From Alphaproteobacteria bacterium (GTDB lineage Bacteria > Pseudomonadota > Alphaproteobacteria > Micropepsales > Micropepsaceae), in the NCBI GenBank assembly GCA_947467345.1, contig CANIHD010000014.1, positions 1 to 64,000 of the forward strand: a DNA stretch of 64,000 bases, read 5' to 3'. A model generated the notes under the pieces. That model saw nothing but the letters and a program-made list of their open reading frames with translations. It was not told where the DNA came from and ran no database searches. Below are positions 26,530-35,879 of this stretch, piece by piece. The position numbers and the translations under genes are program-made. The stretch's first letter is position 1, and each line of letters starts with the position of its first letter.

Positions 26530-27591
26530 TTAGCGGCCGCGGGCCTGGAAGATTTCTTGAAACTTACGGCGCCAGGCGGCGAATTCATCGACATAGCGCG
26601 CCATATCGGCAACGACGAGCTTCATGCCGGGCGGCAGGCGCTGCGCTTTCAAATTAGTGGGCACGTAATCGAAGCCGGCGAGAATGGTCTGCCCTTCGCT
26701 CAAATAGAAATCCATGAACAGCATCGCGGCATGCGGGTGCGGCGCGTTCTTGAGAACAGCTAGACCCGTCGGCACCGCAATGACCGGATCGAGAATGGCA
26801 ATGCCGATGGGCGCACCTTGGCGCTTAGCGCGCACGGCCTGTTCGTAATAGGCGGTGAAGGTGAGCGGCACCTCGCCTGAAGCCAGCATATTTGTGACAA
26901 GCCCGTGGCCGTTACGCACGGCAATGCCGTTCTTGGCAACAATATCGCGGAAGAGCTTGAGCGCGCGCTCCTGCCCCAAAGCATGCGACATGCCCATCAG
27001 CCAGTTGGAATCGCCTTGCTCTATCGTAAGCTTGCCCTTCCATTTCGGATCGAGCAGATCTTCAAACCGTTTGGGCGCATCGGCCGCGCGCACCAGATTT
27101 GTGTTGTAGGCGGTCACGAATACGATCTGCCGCGATGTCACCCAAGGGCGGCCCTTCACCACCGATCCCGGCATTAATTCGGCGAAGACCGGCGAGGACA
27201 CTTCCTGCAACAAATGCTCGCGGCCGATAGCTTCAATTTCCGCCGCCGCGGATTCCACAAGATCGACGGCATGGCGCCCGCCGCGCCCTTCGGCAATGGT
27301 GCGCTGAAGAATTTCCTCGGAGCCGCCGCGCCAGACCTTGGCGCGAATACCGTATTTCTTTTGAAATGCGCCCGTGATTGCCGCCATGACATCGACGGGG
27401 ATCGACGAATAGATGCTAACACTGCCTTCGCGCTTGGCGCCCACCAAAATCCGCGCGGCGCGATCCGGCCCGGTGAATTGTCCCACCTGTGCTGACGTAA
27501 GTGTTAGCTGCGCCGCCGCCGCCGGCCATGCCAGCAACGCTGCGAGAAGAGCGACGACGAAAGCATTCGCAAAGCGCGCCAAGAGTGCCAT
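26530..27591 (-). CDS. Periplasmic binding protein, iron(III)/family 1 type (ABC transporter)
   Basis: About 353 residues from the ATG at 27591, which begins a good signal peptide (FVVALLAALLAWPAAAAQ); the frame is open to 27618. Family marks: EGSVSIYSSIPVDVMAAITG, FQKKYGIRAKVWRGGSEE, RFEDLLDPKWKGKLTIEQ and a late GLAVLKNAPHP region. Such proteins deliver ferric ions, phosphonates or organic anions to an ABC permease. No permease or ATPase gene for it is present, so it works with distant partners or as a sensor. It is the last gene of a run with Rieske oxygenase and bicupin genes, so an aromatic substrate is possible. Confidence 0.82.
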   Translation of the reverse strand: MALLARFANAFVVALLAALLAWPAAAAQLTLTSAQVGQFTGPDRAARILVGAKREGSVSIYSSIPVDVMAAITGAFQKKYGIRAKVWRGGSEEILQRTIAEGRGGRHAVDLVESAAAEIEAIGREHLLQEVSSPVFAELMPGSVVKGRPWVTSRQIVFVTAYNTNLVRAADAPKRFEDLLDPKWKGKLTIEQGDSNWLMGMSHALGQERALKLFRDIVAKNGIAVRNGHGLVTNMLASGEVPLTFTAYYEQAVRAKRQGAPIGIAILDPVIAVPTGLAVLKNAPHPHAAMLFMDFYLSEGQTILAGFDYVPTNLKAQRLPPGMKLVVADMARYVDEFAAWRRKFQEIFQARGR

Positions 27592-27658
27592 CCGCTGCGG
27601 GTTCACGCCGGGCACCACCTTAAGACGAAATTCGCCGCGATGGGAATTGCCGAGAGCG

Positions 27659-28774
27659 TTACGTCTTAGGCGGCAAAGTCAGCAATTCCTCAGCATAGAC
27701 CTTCTCCATGCCGGACTTAACCCCATGCTTGGCAAGGTCTTGCACGAACATGCTGCGCACAATCTGACTCTCGTCGGCGTAATCGATCTGATTTCCGCCT
27801 TTGCGCCGGCTCACCCAAGAGAGCGGCACGCCTTGCGCATTGCGCGGCGAGAAATGCTTGAAGGCGAGATAGCGCCCCGGCGTTGGCCCAGTATTGAAAT
27901 GTTGGTGAAACCAGCGATTGGGCGGAACGATCAGCGTGCCAAGTTCCCAATCGTAGCGCTTCGGCTCTTCGCCTTCCGGCCACATCAGCGAATAGCCTTC
28001 GCCGGCGAGAAGAATGACATGCGCGCCCGGCCCGTGGCAGTGGCCCTTTTTATAGGTGCCGACGGGAAATTCGGAAATGTGACTGGGGATCGAACCCTTC
28101 GCCATGTTGAAGCGGATATGTCCGCCGCCGGCGCCGCGCTCTTTCGCCTGCAGCAAAGGCAATGACACGACGTCGTTGACGAAATTGGTTTCGAGAAGAA
28201 AGCCGTTCTGCTCGCCCTTGCGGCTGAAATAATCGGGTTCGCCAGAAAAGCGCCCGGCGAAATCATATGTGTGATTGAAGATAAAATCGGTGTCGTCATA
28301 GAGATTGATCACCGATGGGCCGTTGGTGACGGCGACATAGCGGACACGCTCAGTGCCCGAGCCATTGAAATGCTGATGCCAGCAATTCAGCGGCACGGCG
28401 AACATGGCGCCGGCCTTCCATTCAAAGGTCAGGCGCTGGCCGGCATCGTTCCATACGGAGGTTGAGCCGCGGCCCTCCAGCACAAGCACCATTTCTTCAA
28501 AGAGCTGCCGATGTGGCGGCACTTTCTTCCCGGGCGCGATTTCGAGCACATAGCAATCGTTCGAGGTTCGAGAGGCTTCATGATTGATGTAGACGCCTTT
28601 GGCGTCACGCCGCGCCCACGGCTTCAATTCGACATGGCGCAAATTGGGAATGTAATGGGCCGCGATAATGTCGAGCCCCTGCGCCGTCACCCAGCGCACA
28701 TAGGGCGTGTCTTTGTCTTTTTCGGTGGCGAATTTATTGGCCAGCTCGTCGGGAACAGCGTTTTTCTCGGCCAT
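27659..28774 (-). CDS. Bicupin protein (possible ring-cleavage dioxygenase-like)
   Basis: A 371-residue protein with two cupin domains. The first has KKVPPHRQLFEEMVLVLEGR and NCWHQHFNGSG; the second has GTYKKGHCHGPGAHVILLAG and NRWFHQHFNTG, each with the His/Glu set expected of a metal-binding cupin. The overall layout recalls bicupin dioxygenases such as gentisate 1,2-dioxygenase, but the sequence is not a clear match and I make no substrate claim. It lies 76 bases after the Rieske beta-subunit gene on the same strand. Confidence 0.75.
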   Translation of the reverse strand: MAEKNAVPDELANKFATEKDKDTPYVRWVTAQGLDIIAAHYIPNLRHVELKPWARRDAKGVYINHEASRTSNDCYVLEIAPGKKVPPHRQLFEEMVLVLEGRGSTSVWNDAGQRLTFEWKAGAMFAVPLNCWHQHFNGSGTERVRYVAVTNGPSVINLYDDTDFIFNHTYDFAGRFSGEPDYFSRKGEQNGFLLETNFVNDVVSLPLLQAKERGAGGGHIRFNMAKGSIPSHISEFPVGTYKKGHCHGPGAHVILLAGEGYSLMWPEGEEPKRYDWELGTLIVPPNRWFHQHFNTGPTPGRYLAFKHFSPRNAQGVPLSWVSRRKGGNQIDYADESQIVRSMFVQDLAKHGVKSGMEKVYAEELLTLPPKT

Positions 28775-28850
28775 GGAAATAGATCTGCTCTCGCGAAAGG
28801 CGGCCTAACGCGCAAAGGACAGCAGCGCCGGTCAGCAATGAAGGCAGGTA

Positions 28851-29351
28851 TTAGAGAATAAAGCTCACCGCGCCAAGGGAGCCAAGCTCATGGGTGTCGA
28901 TAACCGCCCGGCGATGTTTGATCTTGAAGCCGTCTTCGCTGTGGCGAAGCACATAGCGATAGGCGCCGACATATTCGCGGATTTTCTCGTGCCGTCGGGC
29001 GCGATAGACGACGAAATTGGCCGCGACGGTTATGAGGTTACCCTCAGCGGCGAGAATGCGGACATTGCTGATCATGCGGCGCGTGCGCGAATGCGGATGT
29101 TCGGCATGGCAATTGGGGCTTGAAAGCCGCTTCACGCGTTCGCGGATGCGCACGATATCGTCGGAGAGAATAAACAGCGTGTCGGCTGGATTGGAATCAG
29201 GGCGGTCATTCGGCGGCACCTGGTAGGTGGCGTCTTCGGTGAGCAGCCCGAGCCATTCTTCCAAGCGCCATTCGTCGAGAAGCGCCGCTTCTTGGAAAAG
29301 AAAGTCCTCCACTTCGGCGCGCGTGACAGGCGGATTCTTCACGCGGTCCAT
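28851..29351 (-). CDS. Ring-hydroxylating dioxygenase, beta subunit
   Basis: I start at the ATG at 29351, which overlaps the alpha-subunit stop by one base (TGATG); a 9-codon longer frame is possible. About 166 residues of the small NTF2-like beta subunit: VTRAEVEDFLFQEAALLDEW, WLGLLTEDATYQVP, the ERVKRLSSPNCHAEHPHSRT region typical of biphenyl/benzoate-type beta subunits, and a C-terminal KIKHRRAVIDTHEL. It holds the alpha subunits in a hexamer and has a structural role. The alpha subunit is coded immediately upstream. Confidence 0.88.
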   Translation of the reverse strand: MDRVKNPPVTRAEVEDFLFQEAALLDEWRLEEWLGLLTEDATYQVPPNDRPDSNPADTLFILSDDIVRIRERVKRLSSPNCHAEHPHSRTRRMISNVRILAAEGNLITVAANFVVYRARRHEKIREYVGAYRYVLRHSEDGFKIKHRRAVIDTHELGSLGAVSFIL

Positions 29352-30631
29352 CACGGTGACTCCATCATCTGGCTCCAACGGCGCCAGAAAATGCGCAAAT
29401 GATGTTCGTCGCTGTTGAGTTGCTGCTGATCTGGGCCACGGCCCATGCCGCGCGACATTTCCGACCAGGGATCATCTTCCCAATTGGCGAGGCCTTGCTG
29501 CACGAGTTCGAGCGCTTCGACATCGTCGGGCGTGGCGAACCCGCCGGGTCCGTAAAAGGTGAGGAACGCATCCAGCCGACGGGCGCGCGCCGTGGGCGTT
29601 TCTTCCACCGGACCCAAAGCCCACGCGCGCACATTCATCTTGTTTGCGCTGGCGGGATAGAAGGTACGAACCGTTACCGACGAACCATCATTGATCACAA
29701 GATTTGGGAAGATCACCAAATTGCGGTTCGTATCGGCCACGCGCTGCGCGCGCTCGGCGCCCAAACGCGCCACCAGCTCTTTGCGGATTTCTTCCATCTC
29801 GGGCTTGGAGTCCTCGCCGTAAATGGGAATCCATTTCGCCACGGGACGGCCGCGGAAATTCACATTGTCGGTGGTGAAATTGCCATTGCCGAGATCAATC
29901 GCCCAGCCTTTGGTGGGCAGAACAAGCCCCTCGCCTTTCGGCACTTCAATGCTGACGCCGGAGTTCGCCATATAGGCAAGCCAGGTCGAGTGCGTGGTCG
30001 GAATATGATAATCGTCGACGCTATTCTCGACCATCAGTTTCCAATTGGCGGCGATGTCGTATTCCTGCGTGCCGGAAATGATCTCCATTTGGCCGGACGG
30101 CGATTGCTCGGTGACGAGATCGATATAATCAGTCGCGCGGCCCAAATAATCCTTCAGCGCCATCGCATTGGGATCGAGATTCATAAACCAGAAATCGCGA
30201 TACGATTCGAAGCGTGCCGGTTTGCGCAAGCCGAGCTCCGATTTGTCGAAGGTCTCAGCATAGGCTTCAGCGCCGGGAACGCCTGCTAGATTGCCGTCAT
30301 TGCGATAGGACCAGCCGTGATAGACGCATACGAAGCTGCGTCGATTGCCTTCGCGCTCCGCGCAAACAAGCGCGCCGCGATGACGGCAGGTATTGAAGAA
30401 GCATTGCACCGCGCCGGTCGCACTGCGCACAAAAATGACCGGCCGTCCCGCAACCAAACGTGTCTGAAAATCACCCGGCTTTTTTAGCTCGGAAGAATGA
30501 CCGACATAAATCCAGCATTTCGAGAAAATATTCTTGATTTCACGCTTGAGCACATCAGCCGAAACGAGCGCTTCGCGGTTGAGAAGAAATTTCTTTCCCA
30601 CGGCGTCGTCGATAATGAAGCTGTCGCGCAT
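29351..30631 (-). CDS. Ring-hydroxylating dioxygenase, alpha subunit (Rieske)
   Basis: A 426-residue alpha subunit. Rieske ligands are CRHRGALVC ... CVYHGWSY (about residues 82-106); the catalytic iron ligands sit in NSVDDYHIPTTHSTW. N- and C-terminal parts match the alpha subunits that pair with NTF2-like beta subunits, as here. It adds O2 to an aromatic acid or amine at the cost of NADH through a ferredoxin/reductase, which are not in the window. Expression is probably under the IclR regulator coded upstream, because a perfect palindrome lies 69 bases before this start. Confidence 0.88.
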   Translation of the reverse strand: MRDSFIIDDAVGKKFLLNREALVSADVLKREIKNIFSKCWIYVGHSSELKKPGDFQTRLVAGRPVIFVRSATGAVQCFFNTCRHRGALVCAEREGNRRSFVCVYHGWSYRNDGNLAGVPGAEAYAETFDKSELGLRKPARFESYRDFWFMNLDPNAMALKDYLGRATDYIDLVTEQSPSGQMEIISGTQEYDIAANWKLMVENSVDDYHIPTTHSTWLAYMANSGVSIEVPKGEGLVLPTKGWAIDLGNGNFTTDNVNFRGRPVAKWIPIYGEDSKPEMEEIRKELVARLGAERAQRVADTNRNLVIFPNLVINDGSSVTVRTFYPASANKMNVRAWALGPVEETPTARARRLDAFLTFYGPGGFATPDDVEALELVQQGLANWEDDPWSEMSRGMGRGPDQQQLNSDEHHLRIFWRRWSQMMESP

Positions 30632-30699
30632 CGAATTCCGCGTGCCGAAAAGAGAGGCCGTTCTACTCGCTTGTAGGTGCGGCTAGAAAAAGTGTCAAG

Positions 30700-30714
30700 T
30701 CCCATATTATGGGA
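30700..30714. promoter_or_regulatory. Perfect 7+1+7 palindrome, candidate IclR operator
   Basis: TCCCATA-T-TATGGGA, a perfect inverted repeat in the 108-base gap between the IclR gene and the oxygenase alpha gene, about 70 bases before the latter's start. IclR-family dimers bind palindromes of this size near the promoters they control. Partial symmetry extends outward (gtgtcaag ... ttttgtcac). Confidence 0.5.
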
Positions 30715-30739
30715 TTTTGTCACATAAATAATTTGCCTT

Positions 30740-31501
30740 CTAAGATACATGTCCTTGCACCGCTTTGGTGACGATGCGGGCGCAGAACATCACCCGCTCT
30801 CCGATCTCTTGAAGTTCGTTTTGATTGAGGTGTCCGCGGCCCACCGTGAGGCTCAAGCTTCCCAAAACCGACCCACGTTGATCGAACACCGGCGCAGCAA
30901 TACCGGTGACGCCGCGGCGGACCTGCCCCTCGGTAAAGTCCCATCCCCGTTGGCGAATTTCCTTCAAAGTCACTTTCACCGCGGCGAGCGTGTCACCCAA
31001 TTTTCCGTCGCGAAACGCATCCGGCTCGCTCTGGTAGAGTTTCCCGGTGGCGCGCGATCCGAGATTTGCGAGGATGATTCGTGATGCCGCGCCGCGTGTC
31101 AGCGGGCGCGCACGGCCCCGCTCATAACTGCTCACGAATCCCGTGACGCCACGCTCCTGATGCACGCATAAAACGGTGTTGCGATAGATCCGGCATAATA
31201 GCGCGATTCCGGGCGCCTGGCGAACCAATTCGGCCATTACCGGACGGCTGGCCGAGACGAGCGGATCATGGGTGCGCATCTGATAATCGAGCTCGGCAAC
31301 GCGCGGGCCGAACGTGTAGCCGGTTCCCGGCAGCGAGGCGATAAGCCCTGCGGCAGAAAGGATTTTGAGATAGCGATAGAGCGTCGAACGTGTGAATCCG
31401 AGGCTTTGCAGCATGGCTTCCGGACCGACCGGGCCATCGCTGTCCTCGATCACGTCGAGCACGCGCAGCATTCTCTCTAGGCTGCTTTCAGTTCCCGTCA
31501 T
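30740..31501 (-). CDS. IclR-family transcriptional regulator
   Basis: About 253 residues from the ATG at 31501 (the frame is open to 31534). The N-terminal winged helix has SSLERMLRVLDVIED, SLGFTRSTLYRYLKIL as recognition helix and GYTFGPRVAEL. The effector domain has CVHQERGVTGFVSSYERGRARPLTRGAASR, split here as GVTGFVSSYERGRARPL and TRGAASRIILA, then RGWDFTEGQVRRGVTGIAAP and GSLSLTVGRG. It probably senses an aromatic acid and controls the Rieske oxygenase genes that follow on the same strand, where a palindrome is found. Confidence 0.88.
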   Translation of the reverse strand: MTGTESSLERMLRVLDVIEDSDGPVGPEAMLQSLGFTRSTLYRYLKILSAAGLIASLPGTGYTFGPRVAELDYQMRTHDPLVSASRPVMAELVRQAPGIALLCRIYRNTVLCVHQERGVTGFVSSYERGRARPLTRGAASRIILANLGSRATGKLYQSEPDAFRDGKLGDTLAAVKVTLKEIRQRGWDFTEGQVRRGVTGIAAPVFDQRGSVLGSLSLTVGRGHLNQNELQEIGERVMFCARIVTKAVQGHVS

Positions 31502-31633
31502 CGGCTCGTCTTTTGAGGCGTTCGCCAGCCGCACGGGGACAAGAACACGTCATTCGTCCAAAGGCCAGTAATGATTGCGCGCTCCTGTTTCGCCTACTAA
31601 GTTTCCCACAACAACTGTGCGGGAGATGCCGTC

Positions 31634-32467
31634 GTGCGTTCGACCGTGAAGCATTTGGGCACGCTCTGCCTGATCGTAGGCGGGACCCTTTTGGTAGGCG
31701 TTTCAGCGGCCCAAATTCCGCCCGAGCGCCAAGCTGAAGGTTTGTCAGTTCCGGATTTTTCCGGCTTCTGGAATCATACCGTCCCGCAAATCGATTTCGA
31801 GAATCCGCCGGGGGGCGGACCGGGCCCGGTGAAAAACACCTTGCCCATTATCGGAAACAATCCCGTCTGGGTCGGCAACCACGCCAACCCCATCCTAAAG
31901 CCGCATGCGGCCGATGCGGTCAGACGTTTCGGCGAGCTGGAGAAAATCGGCCAGGGTCCGCCGACCGCGCAGATGGTGTGCATGATGTCCGGCGTGCCCA
32001 ACGCTTACACGCTCATGGGCAGTATTCAGATTTTGCAGACACCGGAGATGGTGATGCTCGTGCACCAGCGCGATCATCAAGTGCGCCGCATCTATATGAA
32101 TGTCGCGCACACTGCGAACCCCAAGCCGAGCTGGTACGGTGAATCCGTCGGTCATTATGAAGGTGATGCGCTGGTGGTCGATACGATCGGCCTCAATGAT
32201 CGCACTGTCACCGACCGCAACGGCACGCCGCATAGCGACGCGATGCATGTGGTGGAGCGCATTCGCCTGATCGAAGAGGGACGGCGGCTGGAAGTGCAGT
32301 TTACCGTTACAGACCCAGAAACATTCAACATGCCGTGGTCCGCGATGGTGCGCTATCAGCGCAACCGCCAGACGATCATCGAAGAAGAGATCTGCGCCGA
32401 AAACAATTTCGACGTGATCACCAAAAAAATGTTTCCGATTCCCATCGCGGAAAAACCGGACTTCTGA
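31634..32467 (+). CDS. Conserved secreted protein of unknown function
   Basis: A 277-residue protein starting at GTG with a signal peptide (LGTLCLIVGGTLLVGVSAAQ). The mature part starts with VPDFSGFWNH and carries SVGHYEGDALVVDTIGLND, HSDAMHVVERIRLIEEG, motifs of a secreted family common in Acidobacteria and some alphaproteobacteria that has no firm function. Adjacent Rieske/IclR and TonB-receptor genes give no clear hint. It is followed by a rho-independent terminator. Confidence 0.7.
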   Translation: MRSTVKHLGTLCLIVGGTLLVGVSAAQIPPERQAEGLSVPDFSGFWNHTVPQIDFENPPGGGPGPVKNTLPIIGNNPVWVGNHANPILKPHAADAVRRFGELEKIGQGPPTAQMVCMMSGVPNAYTLMGSIQILQTPEMVMLVHQRDHQVRRIYMNVAHTANPKPSWYGESVGHYEGDALVVDTIGLNDRTVTDRNGTPHSDAMHVVERIRLIEEGRRLEVQFTVTDPETFNMPWSAMVRYQRNRQTIIEEEICAENNFDVITKKMFPIPIAEKPDF

Positions 32468-32486
32468 ACAGCGCGCCGGATAAACG

Positions 32487-32516
32487 AAAAAGGCCGCGAT
32501 CGCTCGCGGCCTTTTT
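32487..32516. terminator. Bidirectional rho-independent terminator
   Basis: Stem aaaaaggccgcga / tcgcggccttttt with a 4-base loop, A-run on one side and T-run on the other. It lies between the converging secreted-protein gene and TonB-receptor gene and can end transcription in both directions. Confidence 0.85.
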
Positions 32517-32534
32517 CTAGCCCACCCGTAAGAC

Positions 32535-35500
32535 TTACCAATTCTTGGTGATCTGGAATGCAATCGCGCGGCCCAGCGGGCTGCCGCCGATTACCGCCGT
32601 GCTGCCGCCATTGGCTGCAACGCGATAGGCAAATGGCGCATAGCGGTCCGTGATGTTGTTGATGTTGAGCTGCAGCTCGATGTTATGCAGGTAGGTGTTC
32701 TCAAACGTTTCGCCGGTGTCGTAGCCGATCGACAAATCCATCGTGTAAACGGACGGATGGATGTTGCCGTAGTTTGGGAAGGCCGGCGTGATGCCGGGAC
32801 AGTTCGTTCCCGCCGAGATATAGCAGGACGGCGGGGCCACCTGGGTGTGGTGGAAATGGGACGTGTAATTCACGAAGCCGGTGACGCGCCAGCCATCGTG
32901 CTTCCAACCCAAACGGCCGCGATAACGGAAACGCGGCACAGTGGAATTGCCGATGCCCGCATTTTTGTTTGTGCCTTCGAGCGGGCTGTCGCCGTTGGTT
33001 TCCTGCTTGATGCGGTAGTTGCCATCGAGGCCGATATTAAAGACCCCCATGTCGTCCGTGTCGTAGTCATAAGCAGTGGTGAAATCGATGCCGGTTTGAG
33101 TCTGGGTGCCTTCGTTGCGTGGCGAGCCGTCAAGCAGGAAGCGAACCTGATTGACCAGGTTCGGCGGCACTTGTGATTGCGCACTGTTGCCGATCGCCGC
33201 GATAGCGGCGTCAAATTCGGCCTGGCTGACAATATTGTCGCCATCGGGCGTTGCCCAGGTGGTCGCCTTCCCCGCCACCAAGATGAAATCAAGACATCTC
33301 GGGTCGTTCAAATCCGTGCAACCGCCGCTGATTAAATCGTCAATGACGACATGATAATAGGTCATGTGAATATCGAGACCGGAAAGGAATCCGTCCGACG
33401 GCGTGAAGCTGAAGCCGGTGGTCCAGGTCTTCGACTTCTCAGGGCCGAGAACGAACCCTACAGGACGCGTGAGGCCATCGAGCGCGTCTTCCAGAATCTG
33501 CGTGCCGCCGATGGCATTGATGCCGCCAGGAAATTGCAGCGCTGCCGTGCAGGTTGGATTTAACAATGCCGCCGCTGAACCCGGCGTTGCCGCGGTGCCC
33601 AACTGGCCGTTGGTGCAAGCCGGCGTGCTGTTCGACCCGCCTGTCGGCGTATTGGCTTGCTGATAAGAACGTCCCTGCACTTCGGCTGTATCAGCGAACG
33701 GCGGGGCACGGAAAGACGTGCCATAGGAGCCGCGCAGCATGACACCATCGAACGGCATCCAATCGACGGCGAAGCGCGGATTCTTAGTGGTGCCGAAATC
33801 GTTGTATTTGTCCCAGCGATAGGACGCTTGAACGGTCAGCCTTTGAATGAGGGGCATCGCATTGGCATCGCCCACCAATGGAATATTCAACTCACCGAAG
33901 GCAGAATAGAAATCGCGCCGGCGAAATTCCGGCGTGTCGGCCGGGATATCGGTACGATATTGCAGATAGGAGACGACGCGGCGGAAATCGAATGCGTCTT
34001 GGGTAAAGCCACCGCCGATTGCTGCCCGCAACTCGCCCCCCGGAAGTGCAAGGAGCCCGCCGTCGAACTGCACGCCCATCTGGCGCTGATACCAATGGGT
34101 GTTGTCGTGCCGATAGCCGCGAATATATTCAAGCGTCCTGGGATCGTTGCAATTCTCGAAAGCGAGCGAGTCGCAGAACGGATTGAAGAACGGAATATTG
34201 GCCGGCTTGGAGAACGGACCCACGGGTCCGGTTCCAACGAGAAGGCTGGCAACGGTATTTCCCAGTGCCGCGGCAAGATGATTGAAGTTGGGATTATGCT
34301 CTTGGTAGGCGAAGCCGTCTTCTTCGTTGACGACGTAGAACGCTTTACCAGCCCAATCATAGGGCAATTCGAAATTGAACCCCGCGTTCCAGCGCTTCGA
34401 CACCACCGAGGTGATGAAGAGGGACGGGAATTCCGCCGAGATGTTGTAGGCCACGCGCAAGGGGCCGGTGGCACCCGTAGGGAGCGGCCCAGTGGGGAAA
34501 TACGGATTGTTGGTCGGAACCACGGCGACGAACGTGTTGTTGACGCCGGTGTTGAAACCGCCCGCAACAATGCCGCGCGACTTGCGGTTGGAATAGAATG
34601 CATCGACGAAGAGTTCGACGCCCGGCATGATCATTTGATCGAAAGTGACCGCGAATGCTGAACGCTTCTGCCACGGCGTCAAATCGGAATTGAAATAGGG
34701 GTTGACCAGATTCTCCACGCCGGGATGGCCAGCGATCGTCGCCCATGTCAGGCCGGTGCCGTTTTGCCCTTTCGGTATCGAATAGCAGCGTATGGCATCG
34801 CTTGCGCCCACCGTGTTCGGCGCGATGATGTCAGGCAGAATGTCGGCATCGCAAGCAGACCCCGTTTGCGGGCTCGGATTGGTCCCGCCGAAAAATAGAG
34901 TTGCCGGAATAGACGAGCGCACCGGCGTGCGGTCGTCTAGGCCCCACGCCGTGAAATCGAACGTGTAGAAATCACGGTTTTTTGCCAGCAGCGGCGCACG
35001 CCAGTAAAATTCCAAACCGATCGTAATATCGCCCGTATCCCAGCGCGTGCCGTATAATTGGCTGGCGTCCCAATCGGGACCCATATCCGCGTGATGGACG
35101 ATCCGGGCCTGTGTGACAGCGCCTTCGAAGCGCCGTTTCAAAATGACATTGACGACGCCGGCGACGGCATCTGAGCCGTAAATGGCGGATGCGCCATCGG
35201 CCAAAACGTCGACGCGTTGCGTCATGATGGCAGGAATGGTGGAAGGGTCGGTCTGCGAGTTGTCGTTGCCCTGCAGCGGGAAACGATAACCATCGAACAG
35301 CACCAGAGTTCGCGGCGTGGAACCGTTGAGATCGTGAATATTGACGCCGGCGGCCTTGGTGAAATTCCCGGTTCCGGTGGCGAGCGAGAAACCTTCGGCC
35401 ATCACGGTGATGGAAGGAACGCTGCGCAAAACGTCCGAAACAGTGAGCGCGCCCTGTTCCTGAAATGCTTCGGCATCTAAAGCCGTTACGGGAACGCCGA

Positions 35501-35672
35501 CCGCAGCTGCGCCGCGAATGAGCGTGCCGGTAATCAACACCTCTTCTTCACCAACTGGTGGTGGCGGTGCCGCCGGCTGCGCGAATGCTGCGCTTGAGAG
35601 GGTGAGAGCGGAGACGGAGCCAAGAAGCGCTGCGGCAACGGACATACGCAAAGGCGTGATTGTCGAAGACAT
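32535..35672 (-). CDS. TonB-dependent outer-membrane receptor 1
   Basis: About 1,045 residues from the ATG at 35672, with a GGGGGG ribosome site 7 bases upstream; the frame is open further to 35795. Signal peptide ends at SSAAFAQ. The TonB box/plug region reads EEVLITGTLIRGAAAVGVPV, VSDVLRSVPSITV and VDVLADGASAIYGSDAVAGV, followed by a 22-strand-type barrel that ends with an aromatic residue (AFQITKNW). It takes up a siderophore, sugar or other large ligand. A paralogue lies at 46.9-50.0 kb. No TonB/ExbBD genes are in the window. Confidence 0.9.
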   Translation of the reverse strand: MSSTITPLRMSVAAALLGSVSALTLSSAAFAQPAAPPPPVGEEEVLITGTLIRGAAAVGVPVTALDAEAFQEQGALTVSDVLRSVPSITVMAEGFSLATGTGNFTKAAGVNIHDLNGSTPRTLVLFDGYRFPLQGNDNSQTDPSTIPAIMTQRVDVLADGASAIYGSDAVAGVVNVILKRRFEGAVTQARIVHHADMGPDWDASQLYGTRWDTGDITIGLEFYWRAPLLAKNRDFYTFDFTAWGLDDRTPVRSSIPATLFFGGTNPSPQTGSACDADILPDIIAPNTVGASDAIRCYSIPKGQNGTGLTWATIAGHPGVENLVNPYFNSDLTPWQKRSAFAVTFDQMIMPGVELFVDAFYSNRKSRGIVAGGFNTGVNNTFVAVVPTNNPYFPTGPLPTGATGPLRVAYNISAEFPSLFITSVVSKRWNAGFNFELPYDWAGKAFYVVNEEDGFAYQEHNPNFNHLAAALGNTVASLLVGTGPVGPFSKPANIPFFNPFCDSLAFENCNDPRTLEYIRGYRHDNTHWYQRQMGVQFDGGLLALPGGELRAAIGGGFTQDAFDFRRVVSYLQYRTDIPADTPEFRRRDFYSAFGELNIPLVGDANAMPLIQRLTVQASYRWDKYNDFGTTKNPRFAVDWMPFDGVMLRGSYGTSFRAPPFADTAEVQGRSYQQANTPTGGSNSTPACTNGQLGTAATPGSAAALLNPTCTAALQFPGGINAIGGTQILEDALDGLTRPVGFVLGPEKSKTWTTGFSFTPSDGFLSGLDIHMTYYHVVIDDLISGGCTDLNDPRCLDFILVAGKATTWATPDGDNIVSQAEFDAAIAAIGNSAQSQVPPNLVNQVRFLLDGSPRNEGTQTQTGIDFTTAYDYDTDDMGVFNIGLDGNYRIKQETNGDSPLEGTNKNAGIGNSTVPRFRYRGRLGWKHDGWRVTGFVNYTSHFHHTQVAPPSCYISAGTNCPGITPAFPNYGNIHPSVYTMDLSIGYDTGETFENTYLHNIELQLNINNITDRYAPFAYRVAANGGSTAVIGGSPLGRAIAFQITKNW

Positions 35673-35879
35673 TCGTTTACCCCCCGGTTTATCTGTTCGC
35701 GTGTCCCGACTGGTGTTTCCAGTTCGAGCCAGAATTCTTGTATTTTGAGAAATGTGTGCGGGAACCACGGCATCGGTCAAGACGGAACGATGCACCGGGC
35801 CGTTTGGCCGGACATTGTTGCAGAACGGATACAGAATTAGGCGGCTAAGGTGGTGTTAGGCGGCTAAGTCCGCCGCTGA

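Noticed and set aside
33657..34661. 334-codon plus-strand open frame
   Set aside because: Antisense to TonB receptor 1; no recognisable motif.
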